Source: Rhizobium tropici CIAT 899 (GTDB lineage: Bacteria > Pseudomonadota > Alphaproteobacteria > Rhizobiales > Rhizobiaceae). From it: a DNA stretch of 64,000 nt. The notes under the pieces are model-generated. The model worked only from the letters and a program-made list of their open reading frames with translations. It did no database searches and was not told where the DNA came from. Where the stretch lies: positions 2,531,001 through 2,595,000 of the forward strand of contig NC_020059.1 in the NCBI RefSeq assembly GCF_000330885.1, read 5' to 3'. Both the position numbers and the translations under genes were made by a program. Below, one piece after another: positions 17,117 through 26,222 of this stretch (its first letter is position 1; each line of letters opens with the position of its first letter).

Positions 17117-19483
17117 ATGAGCCATTCGGTCGAAAACAGGTTTTTCGCGATCGTCTGCGGTGCGCTACTGATTTTCGTGGCGCCACTCTTCGTCCTATTC
17201 CTTTTTCTGTCGTCCGAACGCGCGGAAAAGGAAATCAAGGATCACATAACCGTTCTCCTCGTCGCCAATGCCCAAGCCCTTGCAAAACCGCTATGGGATC
17301 TGGACGAAGACAGCGTGACCCAGATCAGTGCGACGACCGTTGCGGAAGGCGCGATAGTCCGTGTCAATGTCCGCGATCTTTCCGGCCAGCTCGACGTCAC
17401 GCAATCGACCATTCCGAAATCATACAAGGGCAATCTGGAGTCCATTGACCGGCCGATCATCTATAACGGCATCGATGGTGCGAAACGGCTCGGGACCATC
17501 ACGGTCTATTATCCTAAGCTCGGCCTCTTCGACGGCCTGAAGAGCGAGGAGATCGTATTCATCTCCATCTTCATCTTCGCCGTCCTGACTGTGTTCGGCG
17601 CGGCGCTGATCGGCAATCGCATCTTCGTCATCCAGCCGCTGATGCGGTTGACGCATGCCATAGAGGCTACGCGAAGGCTCGGCTCGCGCCATCATGTCGA
17701 CTGGCAGTCGAATGATGAAATGGGCCGGCTCGCAAGCAGTTTCAACGACATGCAGAGCAAGCTGCAGCGAGAGGAAAACGAACTTAAGCTTGCCCACCGC
17801 CGGGCAACCGACACCTATAATCTAACGCCCGCCATGCTCTTTTCGCTCGACAAGGACGATTGCATCGCGGCCGTCAGCGACTATTGGCTTGCCACCACGG
17901 GCTATGATCGTGCCGAAGTGATCGGACGCGAGTTTGCGAGCCTGGTCTCGCCGGATTCGCGCACGCAATATATCGAGCGCAAACGCGGCAACACCCGCAG
18001 CGCCGCCCGCATCGACGTCACCGTGAAATTCCTCTGTCGGGACGGGAGGATCATGGATGTCCTGATCCTTGAGACAACTGCGATCCAGGATGGCCTGTCG
18101 CTCTCCGTCATGACCGACGTCACCGAACTCAAGCAATCCGAAGACCGCAATCTGCGGCAGGCGATTACCGACCATCTGACCGGCCTTCTCAACCGCCAGG
18201 GCTTCGAGAGCGCGCTGGATGCCAAGATCAACGAAGCCGACCTGCGCAAGCGCGAACTCGCCTGCCTCTTCGTCGATCTCGACCGTTTCAAATGGATCAA
18301 CGACAATATGGGCCATGCTGCCGGCGACGCTGCACTGCGCGAATTGGTATCGCGCCTGCAGAAATGCATGACGCCGGGCGATATCGCCGCCCGCCTCGGC
18401 GGCGATGAATTTGCCATGCTGCTTCTGGCCGAGAATGCCGAAGCAAGAGCAATCGAAATGACCGCCCTCATCGCCGAGGTCTTCGAGGCGCCCTTCGTCG
18501 GCGATGCGCGCCTCAGCGCCAGCATCGGGATCGCGATCTACCCGCGTCAAGCCGCCAATGCGGCCGAACTGCTGCTGAAATCCGATATCGCCATGTATGC
18601 CAAGAAGCGCGACGGCAAGAATGGCGCACAGATTTTCGACAACGGCATGCTGGATGATTCCCGCCGCCGCGCCGAACTCGAGAGCCATATCGAAACCGGC
18701 CTCAATGAAGACTGGTTCGAGGCCTATCTGCAGCCCGTGGTCAATATAGACGACCGCTCGATCGCCGGCTTCGAGGCGCTGATGCGCCTGCATCACCCGC
18801 AGAAAGGCATCCTGCCCCCTGGCCGCATCATCGAGGTCGCAGAAGAAACCGGCTCGATCATTCGCATCGGCAACCGCATCATGGAGAAGGCTATCGCCGA
18901 TTTTGCCCGCCTTTCGCGGATCGAGGGCATGCAGGATACCTATCTCGCCATCAACTTCTCGCCGCTGCAATTCGAATCCGAATTGCCGCTGCGCATTGCG
19001 GCTCTCCTGTCACGCTACGAAATCGCACCTCGGCGCATCGTCGTGGAAATCACCGAGGCCGTGCTCATGGACGACAATCCCGAGACGCGCATGGTCATCA
19101 ACGAGATCTGCCGCTATGGCTGCCGCATCGCGCTCGACGACTTCGGCACGGGTTATTCCTCGCTGAGCTATATCAACCGCTTCCCGGTCGATATCATCAA
19201 GATCGACCAATCCTTCATCCGCGCGATCAACGATACCGCCTCCGACGTCAGCGCCAAGAGCCGCATGCTGGTCGAAAGCATTACCACCCTGTCGCACAAG
19301 ATGAACTGTACAGTGATTGCCGAAGGCGTGGAAACGGAAGAGGAATGCGCAACCCTTCGTACGATGGGTATCGACTACGGCCAAGGCTATCTTTTCTATC
19401 GCCCGCTGCATCCCGACAACCTCATGAAGACGTTGGCGAGCCTGCAGGAAGACCGCCCTTCCCCCGTGGCGCAGGCGTCATAG
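17117..19483 (+). CDS. Membrane GGDEF-EAL cyclic-di-GMP enzyme with HAMP and PAS
   Basis: A 788-aa bifunctional candidate that could make and degrade c-di-GMP. Order: TM1 (about 9-31), a periplasmic domain of about 110 residues, TM2 (about 145-167), HAMP, a PAS-like region (about 235-340), GGDEF (LGGDEF at 427-432) and EAL. The EAL catalytic set looks intact: EAL at 553-555, INFS, VVEITE, DDFGTGYSS, KID, AEGVET and GQGYLF. The inhibitory RxxD before GGDEF reads TPGD and is missing. I chose ATG 17117 (GGGGAG 11 bases upstream); ATG 17069 would add 16 residues. The next gene encodes an orphan periplasmic binding protein that may act on the periplasmic domain. Confidence 0.92.
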   Translation: MSHSVENRFFAIVCGALLIFVAPLFVLFLFLSSERAEKEIKDHITVLLVANAQALAKPLWDLDEDSVTQISATTVAEGAIVRVNVRDLSGQLDVTQSTIPKSYKGNLESIDRPIIYNGIDGAKRLGTITVYYPKLGLFDGLKSEEIVFISIFIFAVLTVFGAALIGNRIFVIQPLMRLTHAIEATRRLGSRHHVDWQSNDEMGRLASSFNDMQSKLQREENELKLAHRRATDTYNLTPAMLFSLDKDDCIAAVSDYWLATTGYDRAEVIGREFASLVSPDSRTQYIERKRGNTRSAARIDVTVKFLCRDGRIMDVLILETTAIQDGLSLSVMTDVTELKQSEDRNLRQAITDHLTGLLNRQGFESALDAKINEADLRKRELACLFVDLDRFKWINDNMGHAAGDAALRELVSRLQKCMTPGDIAARLGGDEFAMLLLAENAEARAIEMTALIAEVFEAPFVGDARLSASIGIAIYPRQAANAAELLLKSDIAMYAKKRDGKNGAQIFDNGMLDDSRRRAELESHIETGLNEDWFEAYLQPVVNIDDRSIAGFEALMRLHHPQKGILPPGRIIEVAEETGSIIRIGNRIMEKAIADFARLSRIEGMQDTYLAINFSPLQFESELPLRIAALLSRYEIAPRRIVVEITEAVLMDDNPETRMVINEICRYGCRIALDDFGTGYSSLSYINRFPVDIIKIDQSFIRAINDTASDVSAKSRMLVESITTLSHKMNCTVIAEGVETEEECATLRTMGIDYGQGYLFYRPLHPDNLMKTLASLQEDRPSPVAQAS

Positions 19484-19497
19484 CAATGGAGAACCGG

Positions 19498-20229
19498 ATG
19501 CGAGGGCTGCTGTTCATAATCGCCACCAGCCTGCTTTCGTTTTCATGTCTCTTTCCGGCCCACGCCGAAAGCGTTCATTTCACCACCGAGGAATATCCAC
19601 CCTTCAACTATCGTGAAGGCAAGACGCCCGTCGGCGCAGCCACCGAGCAGATACAAAAGCTTATGGCCGATATCGGAGTCGACTATACGATCGACATCCT
19701 GCCCTGGGCGAGAGCCTACAATCAGGCTCTGGCGGAGCCGATGACCTGCGTATTCGTCACTGCGCACAACGAGGAGCGCGACAAGCTCTTTAAATGGATA
19801 CAGCCGCTGCTGATCGATCGTAACGTTCTAATCAAGCATAGCGGCTCCAACGTCGCCGCAACGACCATTGCCGAAGCCAAGAAATATATCGTCGGCACAT
19901 GGCGCGAAGACTATACGGAAGCGATCCTGCGCCGGAATGATTTCCCGCGCATCGACATCGGCAGCGATTTCAAAGCTACCCTGAAGAAGCTGATGAGCGA
20001 TCGTATCGACTTGATGCCGATCTCGGAATTCTATTTCGACAAGCTGCGGAAGGAAGGCAATGCCGTCGAGAAAGTAACGATCCTTTCCCAGCAGCCCATG
20101 GGCATTGCATGCCAGAAGGATTTTCCTGCCGAACTCCAAGGCAGAATGCAGACGGCGCTCGACATGCTGATCGCAAACGGCACGCAGCGCCAGATTTTCC
20201 TGAAGTACGGCCTGCACCTTGACGACTGA
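19498..20229 (+). CDS. Orphan periplasmic solute-binding protein, family 3 (SBP_bac_3)
   Basis: A 243-aa exported protein of the amino-acid-type extracellular binding fold. A signal peptide of about 23 residues ends at AHA-ES; the mature protein begins VHFTTEEYPPFNY, typical of family 3. Later landmarks are LPWARAY, KYIVGTWREDY and a DLMPISEFYFD segment. There is no permease or ATPase gene nearby. It starts just after the GGDEF-EAL stop with GGAG six bases upstream of ATG 19498; ATG 19486 is the alternative. Coupling to the enzyme upstream suggests a sensory rather than transport role, by analogy with NspS/MbaA (inference). Confidence 0.88.
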   Translation: MRGLLFIIATSLLSFSCLFPAHAESVHFTTEEYPPFNYREGKTPVGAATEQIQKLMADIGVDYTIDILPWARAYNQALAEPMTCVFVTAHNEERDKLFKWIQPLLIDRNVLIKHSGSNVAATTIAEAKKYIVGTWREDYTEAILRRNDFPRIDIGSDFKATLKKLMSDRIDLMPISEFYFDKLRKEGNAVEKVTILSQQPMGIACQKDFPAELQGRMQTALDMLIANGTQRQIFLKYGLHLDD

Positions 20230-20302
20230 CCGCATGCCGCCTTGACTTTGCCGTCAAATCGCTGTGGTGAAGGGCATCGGTATTTTCCAAGGGATGAAGC
20301 GC

Positions 20303-21019
20303 ATGCTTCTCATCGCGGGCCTCGGCAATCCGGGCGCCAAGTATCAAGGCAACCGCCACAATATCGGCTTCATGGCCGTAGATGCGATCTATCGTCGCCA
20401 CAGCTTTTCGCCCTGGTCGAAGAAATTCAAGGCGGAGATAGCCGAAGGCGAGCTCGGCGGCCAGAAGGTGCTGCTCATCAAGCCGCAAACCTTCATGAAC
20501 CTCTCCGGCGAAGCCGTCGGCGAAGCCATGCGCTTCTACAAGCTGCAGCCGTCCGATCTCGTCGTCATCTACGATGAACTCGACCTGCCTGCCGGCAAGG
20601 CGCGGCTGAAGACCGGCGGCGGCCATGGCGGTCACAACGGCATCAAGTCGATCGATGCCCATTGCGGCAAGGACTATCGCCGTCTGCGGCTGGGCATCGG
20701 TCATCCCGGTGCCAAGGAATTGGTGCACAATCACGTTCTCGGCGATTTCGCCAAAGTGGACAGGGACTGGCTGGACCCGTTGTTCGATGCGCTCGCCGAC
20801 AATGCCGACATGCTGGTGCGCGGCGAGGATTCGCAGCTGATGAACAAGATCGCGCTTGCCCTCGGCGGCAAGCCGGAAGAAGACGCACCGAAGCCGGAGA
20901 AGAGAGCGCCCGCCAAGTCCCACATTCATCAGGCGCGCAATCAGATCAAGCCAAAGGTTCCGGAAACCGGGCCTATGGCGGAAATGCTGAAGAGGATGTT
21001 CGGCAAGAAGGACGATTGA
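20303..21019 (+). CDS. pth: Peptidyl-tRNA hydrolase with C-terminal extension
   Basis: Releases tRNA from prematurely dropped peptidyl-tRNA. The 238-aa protein starts [11 protein letters not shown] with the conserved NRHNIGF (catalytic His in RHN) near residue 19, the [13 protein letters not shown] block and the [12 protein letters not shown] signature. Typical Pth is near 190-200 residues. Here about 45 Lys- and Pro-rich residues are added after GGKPEED, ending in [14 protein letters not shown] 20303 has AAGGG at 9 bases; the ATG at 20294 abuts that site. The stop is one base before the next gene. Confidence 0.95.
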   Translation: MLLIAGLGNPGAKYQGNRHNIGFMAVDAIYRRHSFSPWSKKFKAEIAEGELGGQKVLLIKPQTFMNLSGEAVGEAMRFYKLQPSDLVVIYDELDLPAGKARLKTGGGHGGHNGIKSIDAHCGKDYRRLRLGIGHPGAKELVHNHVLGDFAKVDRDWLDPLFDALADNADMLVRGEDSQLMNKIALALGGKPEEDAPKPEKRAPAKSHIHQARNQIKPKVPETGPMAEMLKRMFGKKDD

Positions 21020-21020
21020 G

Positions 21021-21494
21021 GTGCCGCAAATAGCAGTCGCAGACGCCGCAAATCTTCCCATCCGTTCGGTCGTAATGGCGGACCTGCCGACGCTCCTTGC
21101 ACTTTACCGGCACCTGAACACGGAAGATCCGATACTGGAGCCAGGGCTGGCGGAGAGCCGCCTTGCCGAAATCCTTGCCCATCCCGGCATGACGATCTTC
21201 GCCGCCTTTAACGGCGAAAAAGCCGTCTCTTCCGTGACGCAGATCGTCGTCCCGAATCTCACGCGGGGCGGCGCGCCCTATGCTTTGATCGAGAATGTGG
21301 TGACCCACGCCGACTACCGTCGGCGCGGCCTTGCCGGCACGGTCATCCGCACGGCGTTCGCAAGCGCCTGGGAGAGGAACTGCTACAAGGTCATGCTGCT
21401 GACGGGCTCGAAAAATCCGGCAACGCTGCGTTTCTATGCCAATTGCGGCTTCAAGCAGGACAAGACCGGCTTCCATATCCGCCGGCCTGCCTAG
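21021..21494 (+). CDS. GNAT family N-acetyltransferase
   Basis: A 157-aa acetyl-CoA-dependent acyltransferase. The acetyl-CoA loop is seen in VVTHADYRRRGLAGTVIRTA, followed by the RFYANCGF segment common near the GNAT C-terminus. It starts with GTG one base after the pth stop (GAGGTG context), so it is coupled to pth. The substrate is unknown. Confidence 0.88.
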   Translation: MPQIAVADAANLPIRSVVMADLPTLLALYRHLNTEDPILEPGLAESRLAEILAHPGMTIFAAFNGEKAVSSVTQIVVPNLTRGGAPYALIENVVTHADYRRRGLAGTVIRTAFASAWERNCYKVMLLTGSKNPATLRFYANCGFKQDKTGFHIRRPA

Positions 21495-21509
21495 CAAATA
21501 TTACCGTGC

Positions 21510-21821
21510 CTATTCCTCAGGCTCGGTCGTGAACATCAGCGGGAAACCGGCGCTTTTGGCCAGATCGACCGCCTCCTGCGCCTTCGTCTCGGCAATATCG
21601 CGCGCGCAGACCATGACCACGCAGGTCCCGAGCTTATGTGCGGTCATCATCACCCGGTAGCCGGCCTCCTCACTCATGCGGAAGACGGCCTTCAGAACCA
21701 TGATAACGAATTCCCGCGGCGTATAATCGTCGTTCACGAGAATGATCTTGTAGAGCTTCGGCCTTTCGACCTTCGGCTTCGTTTTAGGCTTTGGCTTCAG
21801 GACAACATCATTGTCACTCAT
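21510..21821 (-). CDS. clpS: ClpS adaptor of the Clp protease
   Basis: A 103-aa adaptor that delivers N-degron substrates to ClpA(P). The conserved ClpS core is present: YKIILVNDDYTPREFVIMVL, the MTAHKLGTCVV helix with the metal/N-end pocket His, and KAQEAVDLAKSAGFPL. The N-terminal 25 residues are a Lys/Pro-rich tail. The start at 21821 follows GGTGAT; ATGs at 21827-21830 would add three residues. A separate clpP gene lies at 60463. It converges on the GNAT gene with only 15 bases between stops. Confidence 0.94.
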   Translation of the reverse strand: MSDNDVVLKPKPKTKPKVERPKLYKIILVNDDYTPREFVIMVLKAVFRMSEEAGYRVMMTAHKLGTCVVMVCARDIAETKAQEAVDLAKSAGFPLMFTTEPEE

Positions 21822-22056
21822 CGGCATCACCGTTGACGACAGGGAAAAGGGTTTTGGGCTAACAGCTGAAGATTATAGTGCGGCGCACTACCCCATTCAA
21901 GGACGACAGCGTCTCTCGGATGATGCAAAGGGGCATTCGTGCGACTTCCGCCTCTCTTTCGGCAGAAAAAAGCCTCCTTGCCCGCACAAGACTTGACCCG
22001 CAACGGCCCTTCCCCCATAGGCACTGCAAAGATTTTCAAGATATGGACAAGGTGCC

Positions 22057-23160
22057 ATGGGTTTCAAATGCGGTATCGTCGGGCTGCCGAATGTCGGCAA
22101 GTCCACTCTGTTCAACGCGCTGACCAAGACGGCGGCGGCGCAGGCGGCGAATTATCCGTTCTGCACGATCGAGCCGAACACGGGTGAAGTCGCGGTTCCC
22201 GATCCGCGCATGCGCAAGCTTGCCGACATCGCCAAGTCGAAGGAACTGATCCCGACGCGCATCTCCTTCGTCGATATTGCCGGCCTCGTCCGTGGCGCCT
22301 CGAAGGGCGAAGGCCTCGGCAACCAGTTCCTTGCTAACATCCGTGAAGTCGATGCCATCGTGCATGTGCTGCGCTGCTTCGAAGACAGCGACATCACCCA
22401 TGTCGAAGGCCGCATCAATCCGGTTGCCGATGCCGAGACGATCGAGACCGAGCTGATGCTCGCCGACCTTGAGAGCCTCGAACGCCGCACCGAGCAGACG
22501 CGCAAGCGCGCCACCAGCAAAGACAAGGAATCCATGGCGATGCTGCCGATAATGGATGCATCGCTCGCATTGCTTCAGGAAGGCAAGCCGGTTCGCACGC
22601 TGCTCTCGAAGCTCGATGCCGAAGAGACCCGCATCCTCAAGGGCCTGAACCTTTTGACCTCGCACCCGGTGCTTTACGTTTGCAACGTCGCCGAGGGCGA
22701 TGCGGCGACCGGCAACGAGCATACGGCGGCGGTCGCTGCCATGGCCAAGGAGCAGAATTCGGAAGTCGTCATCATCTCCGCCGCCATCGAGGCGGAAGTG
22801 GCGCAGCTGCCCGACGAAGAGGCGAAGGAATTCCTCTCCGCACTCGGCCTCGATGAAGCCGGCCTCGACCGTCTGATCCGTGCCGGCTACAAGCTCCTGC
22901 ACCTCATCACCTACTTCACCGTAGGCCCGAAGGAAACGCGCGCCTGGACGATCGAAACGGGCACCAAGGCGCCGCAGGCAGCCGGCGTCATCCATTCGGA
23001 TTTCGAACGCGGCTTCATCCGCGCCAACACGATCGCCTATGACGACTACATCGCCTACAACGGCGAAACCGGCGCGAAAGAAGCCGGCAAAGCCCGTGAC
23101 GAAGGCAAGGAATATGTCGTCCAGGACGGCGACGTCATCCACTTCCGCTTCAACACCTGA
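22057..23160 (+). CDS. ychF: YchF/OLA1-type redox-regulated ATPase
   Basis: A 367-aa Obg-like P-loop protein that prefers ATP to GTP and associates with ribosomes. The P-loop is GLPNVGKS (9-16) and switch II is [10 protein letters not shown] (73-82). There is a coiled-coil region in the middle and a C-terminal TGS domain ([10 protein letters not shown] to HFRFNT). The NxxE motif that replaces NKxD fits with NVAE near 210. Length and all blocks are normal. It stands as a single-gene unit. Confidence 0.96.
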   Translation: MGFKCGIVGLPNVGKSTLFNALTKTAAAQAANYPFCTIEPNTGEVAVPDPRMRKLADIAKSKELIPTRISFVDIAGLVRGASKGEGLGNQFLANIREVDAIVHVLRCFEDSDITHVEGRINPVADAETIETELMLADLESLERRTEQTRKRATSKDKESMAMLPIMDASLALLQEGKPVRTLLSKLDAEETRILKGLNLLTSHPVLYVCNVAEGDAATGNEHTAAVAAMAKEQNSEVVIISAAIEAEVAQLPDEEAKEFLSALGLDEAGLDRLIRAGYKLLHLITYFTVGPKETRAWTIETGTKAPQAAGVIHSDFERGFIRANTIAYDDYIAYNGETGAKEAGKARDEGKEYVVQDGDVIHFRFNT

Positions 23161-23185
23161 TTGCTTTTCAGCTGCCGGCGCCTAA

Positions 23186-23287
23186 GCAACTCCAGGAAAA
23201 GCGCATAACGGTTTTCCGTTCGGAATTGCGTTAAAACAAAGGGATAGAGCGCTTTTCGCTACTCGAAGAAAAGCGGAAACGCTCTAT
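23186..23287. repeat. RIME-like intergenic element, copy B
   Basis: About 100 bases containing the strings CGGTTTTCCGT, GGAATTGCG and ACAAAGGGATAGAGC, and a GAAGAAAAGCGG segment. It matches the reverse complement of copy C (46744-46855) along its length with scattered differences. The right end supplies the TAG stop of the minus-strand DUF2157 gene (23284-23286). Confidence 0.8.
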
Positions 23288-24408
23288 CGGAGCGCCGGCA
23301 ATCTCGCCTGCACGCCGGCAGGCAGGCGCCGCACGACGATGCCACGCAGATCGGTCCAGCCGATACCGATTACAAGCACCACCAGCCCGACAATCATCAG
23401 CACCAGGAAACCGATTTTGTCGAAGCTGGCATTGTTGTGCCGAAGGATGGCCGCAGTCGCGAGGCCGAGCGAGACGAGGCCGGCCGTCACGAAAGCGCGG
23501 CGATCGATCACAAGCCCGATCAGCATCATCGCCAGAACTGCGATCAGCACCGTTACCGCCTGCAGGTAGCCACCGAAGAGCACGTCGGTGAGATTGGTAA
23601 AGACGGCGCCGCTGCTGGCAAGCTCCAGGCGCAAGGCCAGAAGGACGGTCGAATAAAGCAGCGCCGGTGCGGTCGCGAGATGCAGCCAGAATGCCACATC
23701 CGAGCGGCGCGTAACCCGCTGCGGATCGCTGAGATCGAAGCGCATCGCCAGGACGAAGCTGCCGACTGCCGTCACCAGCAGGATCATGAGCGTCTGGATC
23801 GGATAGTCTGCCGGCACATTTGCAGATCCCGTCACCGTGCCGGCGATATAGAAGACCCCTGCGAGAAACAGCCCGAATAACGAAAACAGCAATAGCGCCA
23901 GCGACAGTGGCACGCGGTAGCGCCAGTAGAACAAAGCCAGCGACAGCGGAAACGGTGCCCCGATGACGATTGCGCCGATGGTGAAATTTTCACTCAGTGC
24001 AGGCGTGGAGCCGACATAGGTGATCACGGTATGGAAGATCCAGGCAACCAGCGCGACGGTCAGCACGACGGCCGGAAGCGCCAGCCGTTGACGGCGGACA
24101 AGAATCTCGGCCAGAGCGACGATCGCCAGCAGCGACACATAGCGGTTCGTCAGACCCCATAGCCCACCGAGAAGCACGATGATGCCGATCGTGATCAACA
24201 CGTCGTGGAAGCCGCGGATGAAGCGCGGAGCTTCCGTATCCTCCAAAGGATTGGCTTCGCCGAACGATGGCACGCCCGGACGACCCTCGGCTGCCGACAC
24301 CGCGCCGATGTTCTTGCCCGCCAGATAGGGCAACAATCTCTCGGCCTGGATCGAGGAAATAATCCCCTCGCCGGCCGCTTCGTCCAATGCGATCTTGAGT
24401 TCGCTCAT
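23284..24408 (-). CDS. DUF2157 family membrane protein
   Basis: A 374-aa integral membrane protein. An N-terminal soluble part of about 70 residues (AAGEGIISSIQAERLLPYL) matches the DUF2157 start. About ten hydrophobic helices follow, for example VLITIGIIVLLGGLWGL and FLVLMIVGLVVLVIGIG. The function is unknown. The gene is alone on the minus strand, and its stop codon lies in a RIME-like repeat. Confidence 0.85.
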   Translation of the reverse strand: MSELKIALDEAAGEGIISSIQAERLLPYLAGKNIGAVSAAEGRPGVPSFGEANPLEDTEAPRFIRGFHDVLITIGIIVLLGGLWGLTNRYVSLLAIVALAEILVRRQRLALPAVVLTVALVAWIFHTVITYVGSTPALSENFTIGAIVIGAPFPLSLALFYWRYRVPLSLALLLFSLFGLFLAGVFYIAGTVTGSANVPADYPIQTLMILLVTAVGSFVLAMRFDLSDPQRVTRRSDVAFWLHLATAPALLYSTVLLALRLELASSGAVFTNLTDVLFGGYLQAVTVLIAVLAMMLIGLVIDRRAFVTAGLVSLGLATAAILRHNNASFDKIGFLVLMIVGLVVLVIGIGWTDLRGIVVRRLPAGVQARLPALR

Positions 24409-24575
24409 CTTGCTCTCGTTTCATAGCGCCATGATCCAGCCTCACCATATCATCGTCGCACAATCAAGGGCTGCCGGCATTGATAGACAATCACCCTGAG
24501 CAGCGCCTTTAGGGTTATGAAAACGCTTGCGCCGCCACAGCGGGCCATGCGATTGGCGATGAGCGAGAGTGGAGG

Positions 24576-25052
24576 ATGACAGAGGATATGACGAAACTCG
24601 TCTACGAAGACTTCCGGCCGGGACAGGAATTTCCGCTCGGTCCCAAACCCATGACAGCGGGGGAGATCATCGAATTCGCCAGGGAATTCGATCCGCAGCC
24701 GATGCATCTGGATGAGGAAGCGGGCCGCGCCAGCATTCTCGGCGGCCTTGCCGCTTCCGGCTGGCACACCTCGGCGGTGTTCATGCGCATGATGTGCGAT
24801 TCCTATCTCCTTACTACCGATGCGCAAGGCGCGCCGGGCATCGATTTCATGGAGTGGAAGAAGCCGGTTCTGGCTGGCGATACCCTGTCGGGCCGATCGA
24901 TCGTCGTCGAGGCCCGTCCCATGCGCTCCCGTCCGGGTATCGGCATCGTCAAGTTTCGTCATGAGGTCGAAAACCAGCGCGGCGAACTGGTCTGCCTCGG
25001 AGAGAACGCGGTCATGATCCGCATGCGCAGCGTCGCGGAGGTTTCGGCATGA
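24576..25052 (+). CDS. MaoC family dehydratase, first of a tandem pair
   Basis: A 158-aa single hot-dog-domain protein with the R-hydratase motif: FAREFDPQPMHLDEEA carries the catalytic Asp/His pair and GGLAASGWH follows. It probably hydrates 2-enoyl-CoA or a related thioester; the substrate is unknown. GGAGG directly abuts ATG 24576 and AGAGG lies two bases before ATG 24588, so the exact start is open. The last four bases overlap the second MaoC gene, suggesting a heteromeric or coupled pair. Confidence 0.88.
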   Translation: MTEDMTKLVYEDFRPGQEFPLGPKPMTAGEIIEFAREFDPQPMHLDEEAGRASILGGLAASGWHTSAVFMRMMCDSYLLTTDAQGAPGIDFMEWKKPVLAGDTLSGRSIVVEARPMRSRPGIGIVKFRHEVENQRGELVCLGENAVMIRMRSVAEVSA

Positions 25053-25516
25053 AGATGAGCGACCTCTACGCTGTCGGCGAACGCATCGACATCGGCAGCC
25101 ATACCTTCACGCCTGAGGGCATCGTGCACTTTGCCGCGCGCTTTGATCCGCAGATATTCCATATGGATGCGGAAGCGGCCAAGCACTCCCTGTTCGGCGG
25201 TCTCTGTGCTTCCGGCTGGCATAGCTGCTCCATGTGGATGCGCAGCTTCGTCGATTTTTGGAAGTCCAAACAGGCCCGGTTGATTGCCGAAGGCAAGACG
25301 CCGCCCGTTCTCGGCCCCTCGCCAGGCTTCACGAAGCTGCAATGGCTGCGGCCGGTCTTTGCCGGCGATACCATCAGCTATGGCGTCACGATCCTTGACA
25401 GCCGCCCATTGGCCTCCCGCCCTGGCTGGACGCTCTATACGCTCGCCTGTGACGGGGTGAACCAGGATGGCCTGCCGGCTTTGCGTTTCGAAAGCACTGT
25501 GCTGGCTTTTGAATAG
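25049..25516 (+). CDS. MaoC family dehydratase, second of a tandem pair
   Basis: A 155-aa hot-dog protein paralogous to its upstream neighbour and overlapping it by ATGA. The motif is FAARFDPQIFHMDAEAA, then FGGLCASGWHS. The conserved Asp and His are present, so both members could be catalytic. Two-gene MaoC pairs may assemble into a pseudo-double-hot-dog enzyme; that is inference. No other fatty-acid gene is adjacent. Confidence 0.88.
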   Translation: MKMSDLYAVGERIDIGSHTFTPEGIVHFAARFDPQIFHMDAEAAKHSLFGGLCASGWHSCSMWMRSFVDFWKSKQARLIAEGKTPPVLGPSPGFTKLQWLRPVFAGDTISYGVTILDSRPLASRPGWTLYTLACDGVNQDGLPALRFESTVLAFE

Positions 25517-25563
25517 AAATCTGCGGGGCCGCTCGTGATGGCCCCGCCCATCTTCCAGGCCGG

Positions 25564-26106
25564 TCAGTGACCGGCGAATTCCACCAGCGTATGCACGGGC
25601 ACGTCGAGCTCTTCGAGCTTCCTGCGGCCGCCGAGGTCAGGCAGGTCGATGACAAAGCAGGCGGCAACCACTTCGGCACCAATCTGGCGCAGGAGCTTGG
25701 TGGCGCCGACGGCGGTGCCGCCCGTCGCGATCAGATCGTCGACCAGGATGACCCTCTCACCCGGATTGACCGCATCACGGTGCATCTCCATTTCATCGAC
25801 GCCATATTCCAGGCTATAGGCGATGCGGACGATATCGTGCGGCAGCTTGCCCTTCTTGCGGATCGGCACGAAACCGGACGACAGCTGATGCGCGACCGCA
25901 CCGCCGAGAATGAAGCCGCGTGCTTCCATACCAGCGACCTTATCGATCTTGGAGCCGGCATAGGGATGCACCAGCGCATCCACGGCGCGACGAAACGCCC
26001 GGGCATCGCCGAGCATCGTCGTGATGTCGCGGAAGATGATACCGGGCTTGGGATAGTCCGGAATGGAACGGATGCTGGCGGCGAGCTCCGAAGCGATAGT
26101 GTTCAT
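25564..26106 (-). CDS. apt: Adenine phosphoribosyltransferase
   Basis: Salvages adenine to AMP using PRPP. The 180-aa protein has the N-terminal [18 protein letters not shown] block, [11 protein letters not shown], and the PRPP signature [15 protein letters not shown] near residues 118-132. Its substrate PRPP is made by the prs product in the same window. Reading away from it, the petC terminator lies about 70 bases upstream. Confidence 0.96.
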   Translation of the reverse strand: MNTIASELAASIRSIPDYPKPGIIFRDITTMLGDARAFRRAVDALVHPYAGSKIDKVAGMEARGFILGGAVAHQLSSGFVPIRKKGKLPHDIVRIAYSLEYGVDEMEMHRDAVNPGERVILVDDLIATGGTAVGATKLLRQIGAEVVAACFVIDLPDLGGRRKLEELDVPVHTLVEFAGH

Positions 26107-26174
26107 GAAATATGTACTCTCAGGCTATGATAGGGCCGGCCGCACCCTATCAAGACCGGGGCGCTATACCAACA

Positions 26175-26204
26175 AAAAAGGCGGCCTCGACGGGCCGCCT
26201 TTTT
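26175..26204 (-). terminator. Rho-independent terminator of the petABC operon
   Basis: Perfect 12-base arms AAAAAGGCGGCC (26175-26186) and GGCCGCCTTTTT (26193-26204) with a six-base loop. Read on the minus strand, the stem is followed by a T run and lies about 20 bases after the petC stop. Confidence 0.92.
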
Positions 26205-26222
26205 ACCGAAACATCGCAATAC

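Noticed and set aside
17822..18970. A 382-codon minus-strand open frame inside the GGDEF-EAL gene
   Set aside because: The sense strand carries the full set of GGDEF and EAL residues. The antisense frame is a by-product of codon bias.
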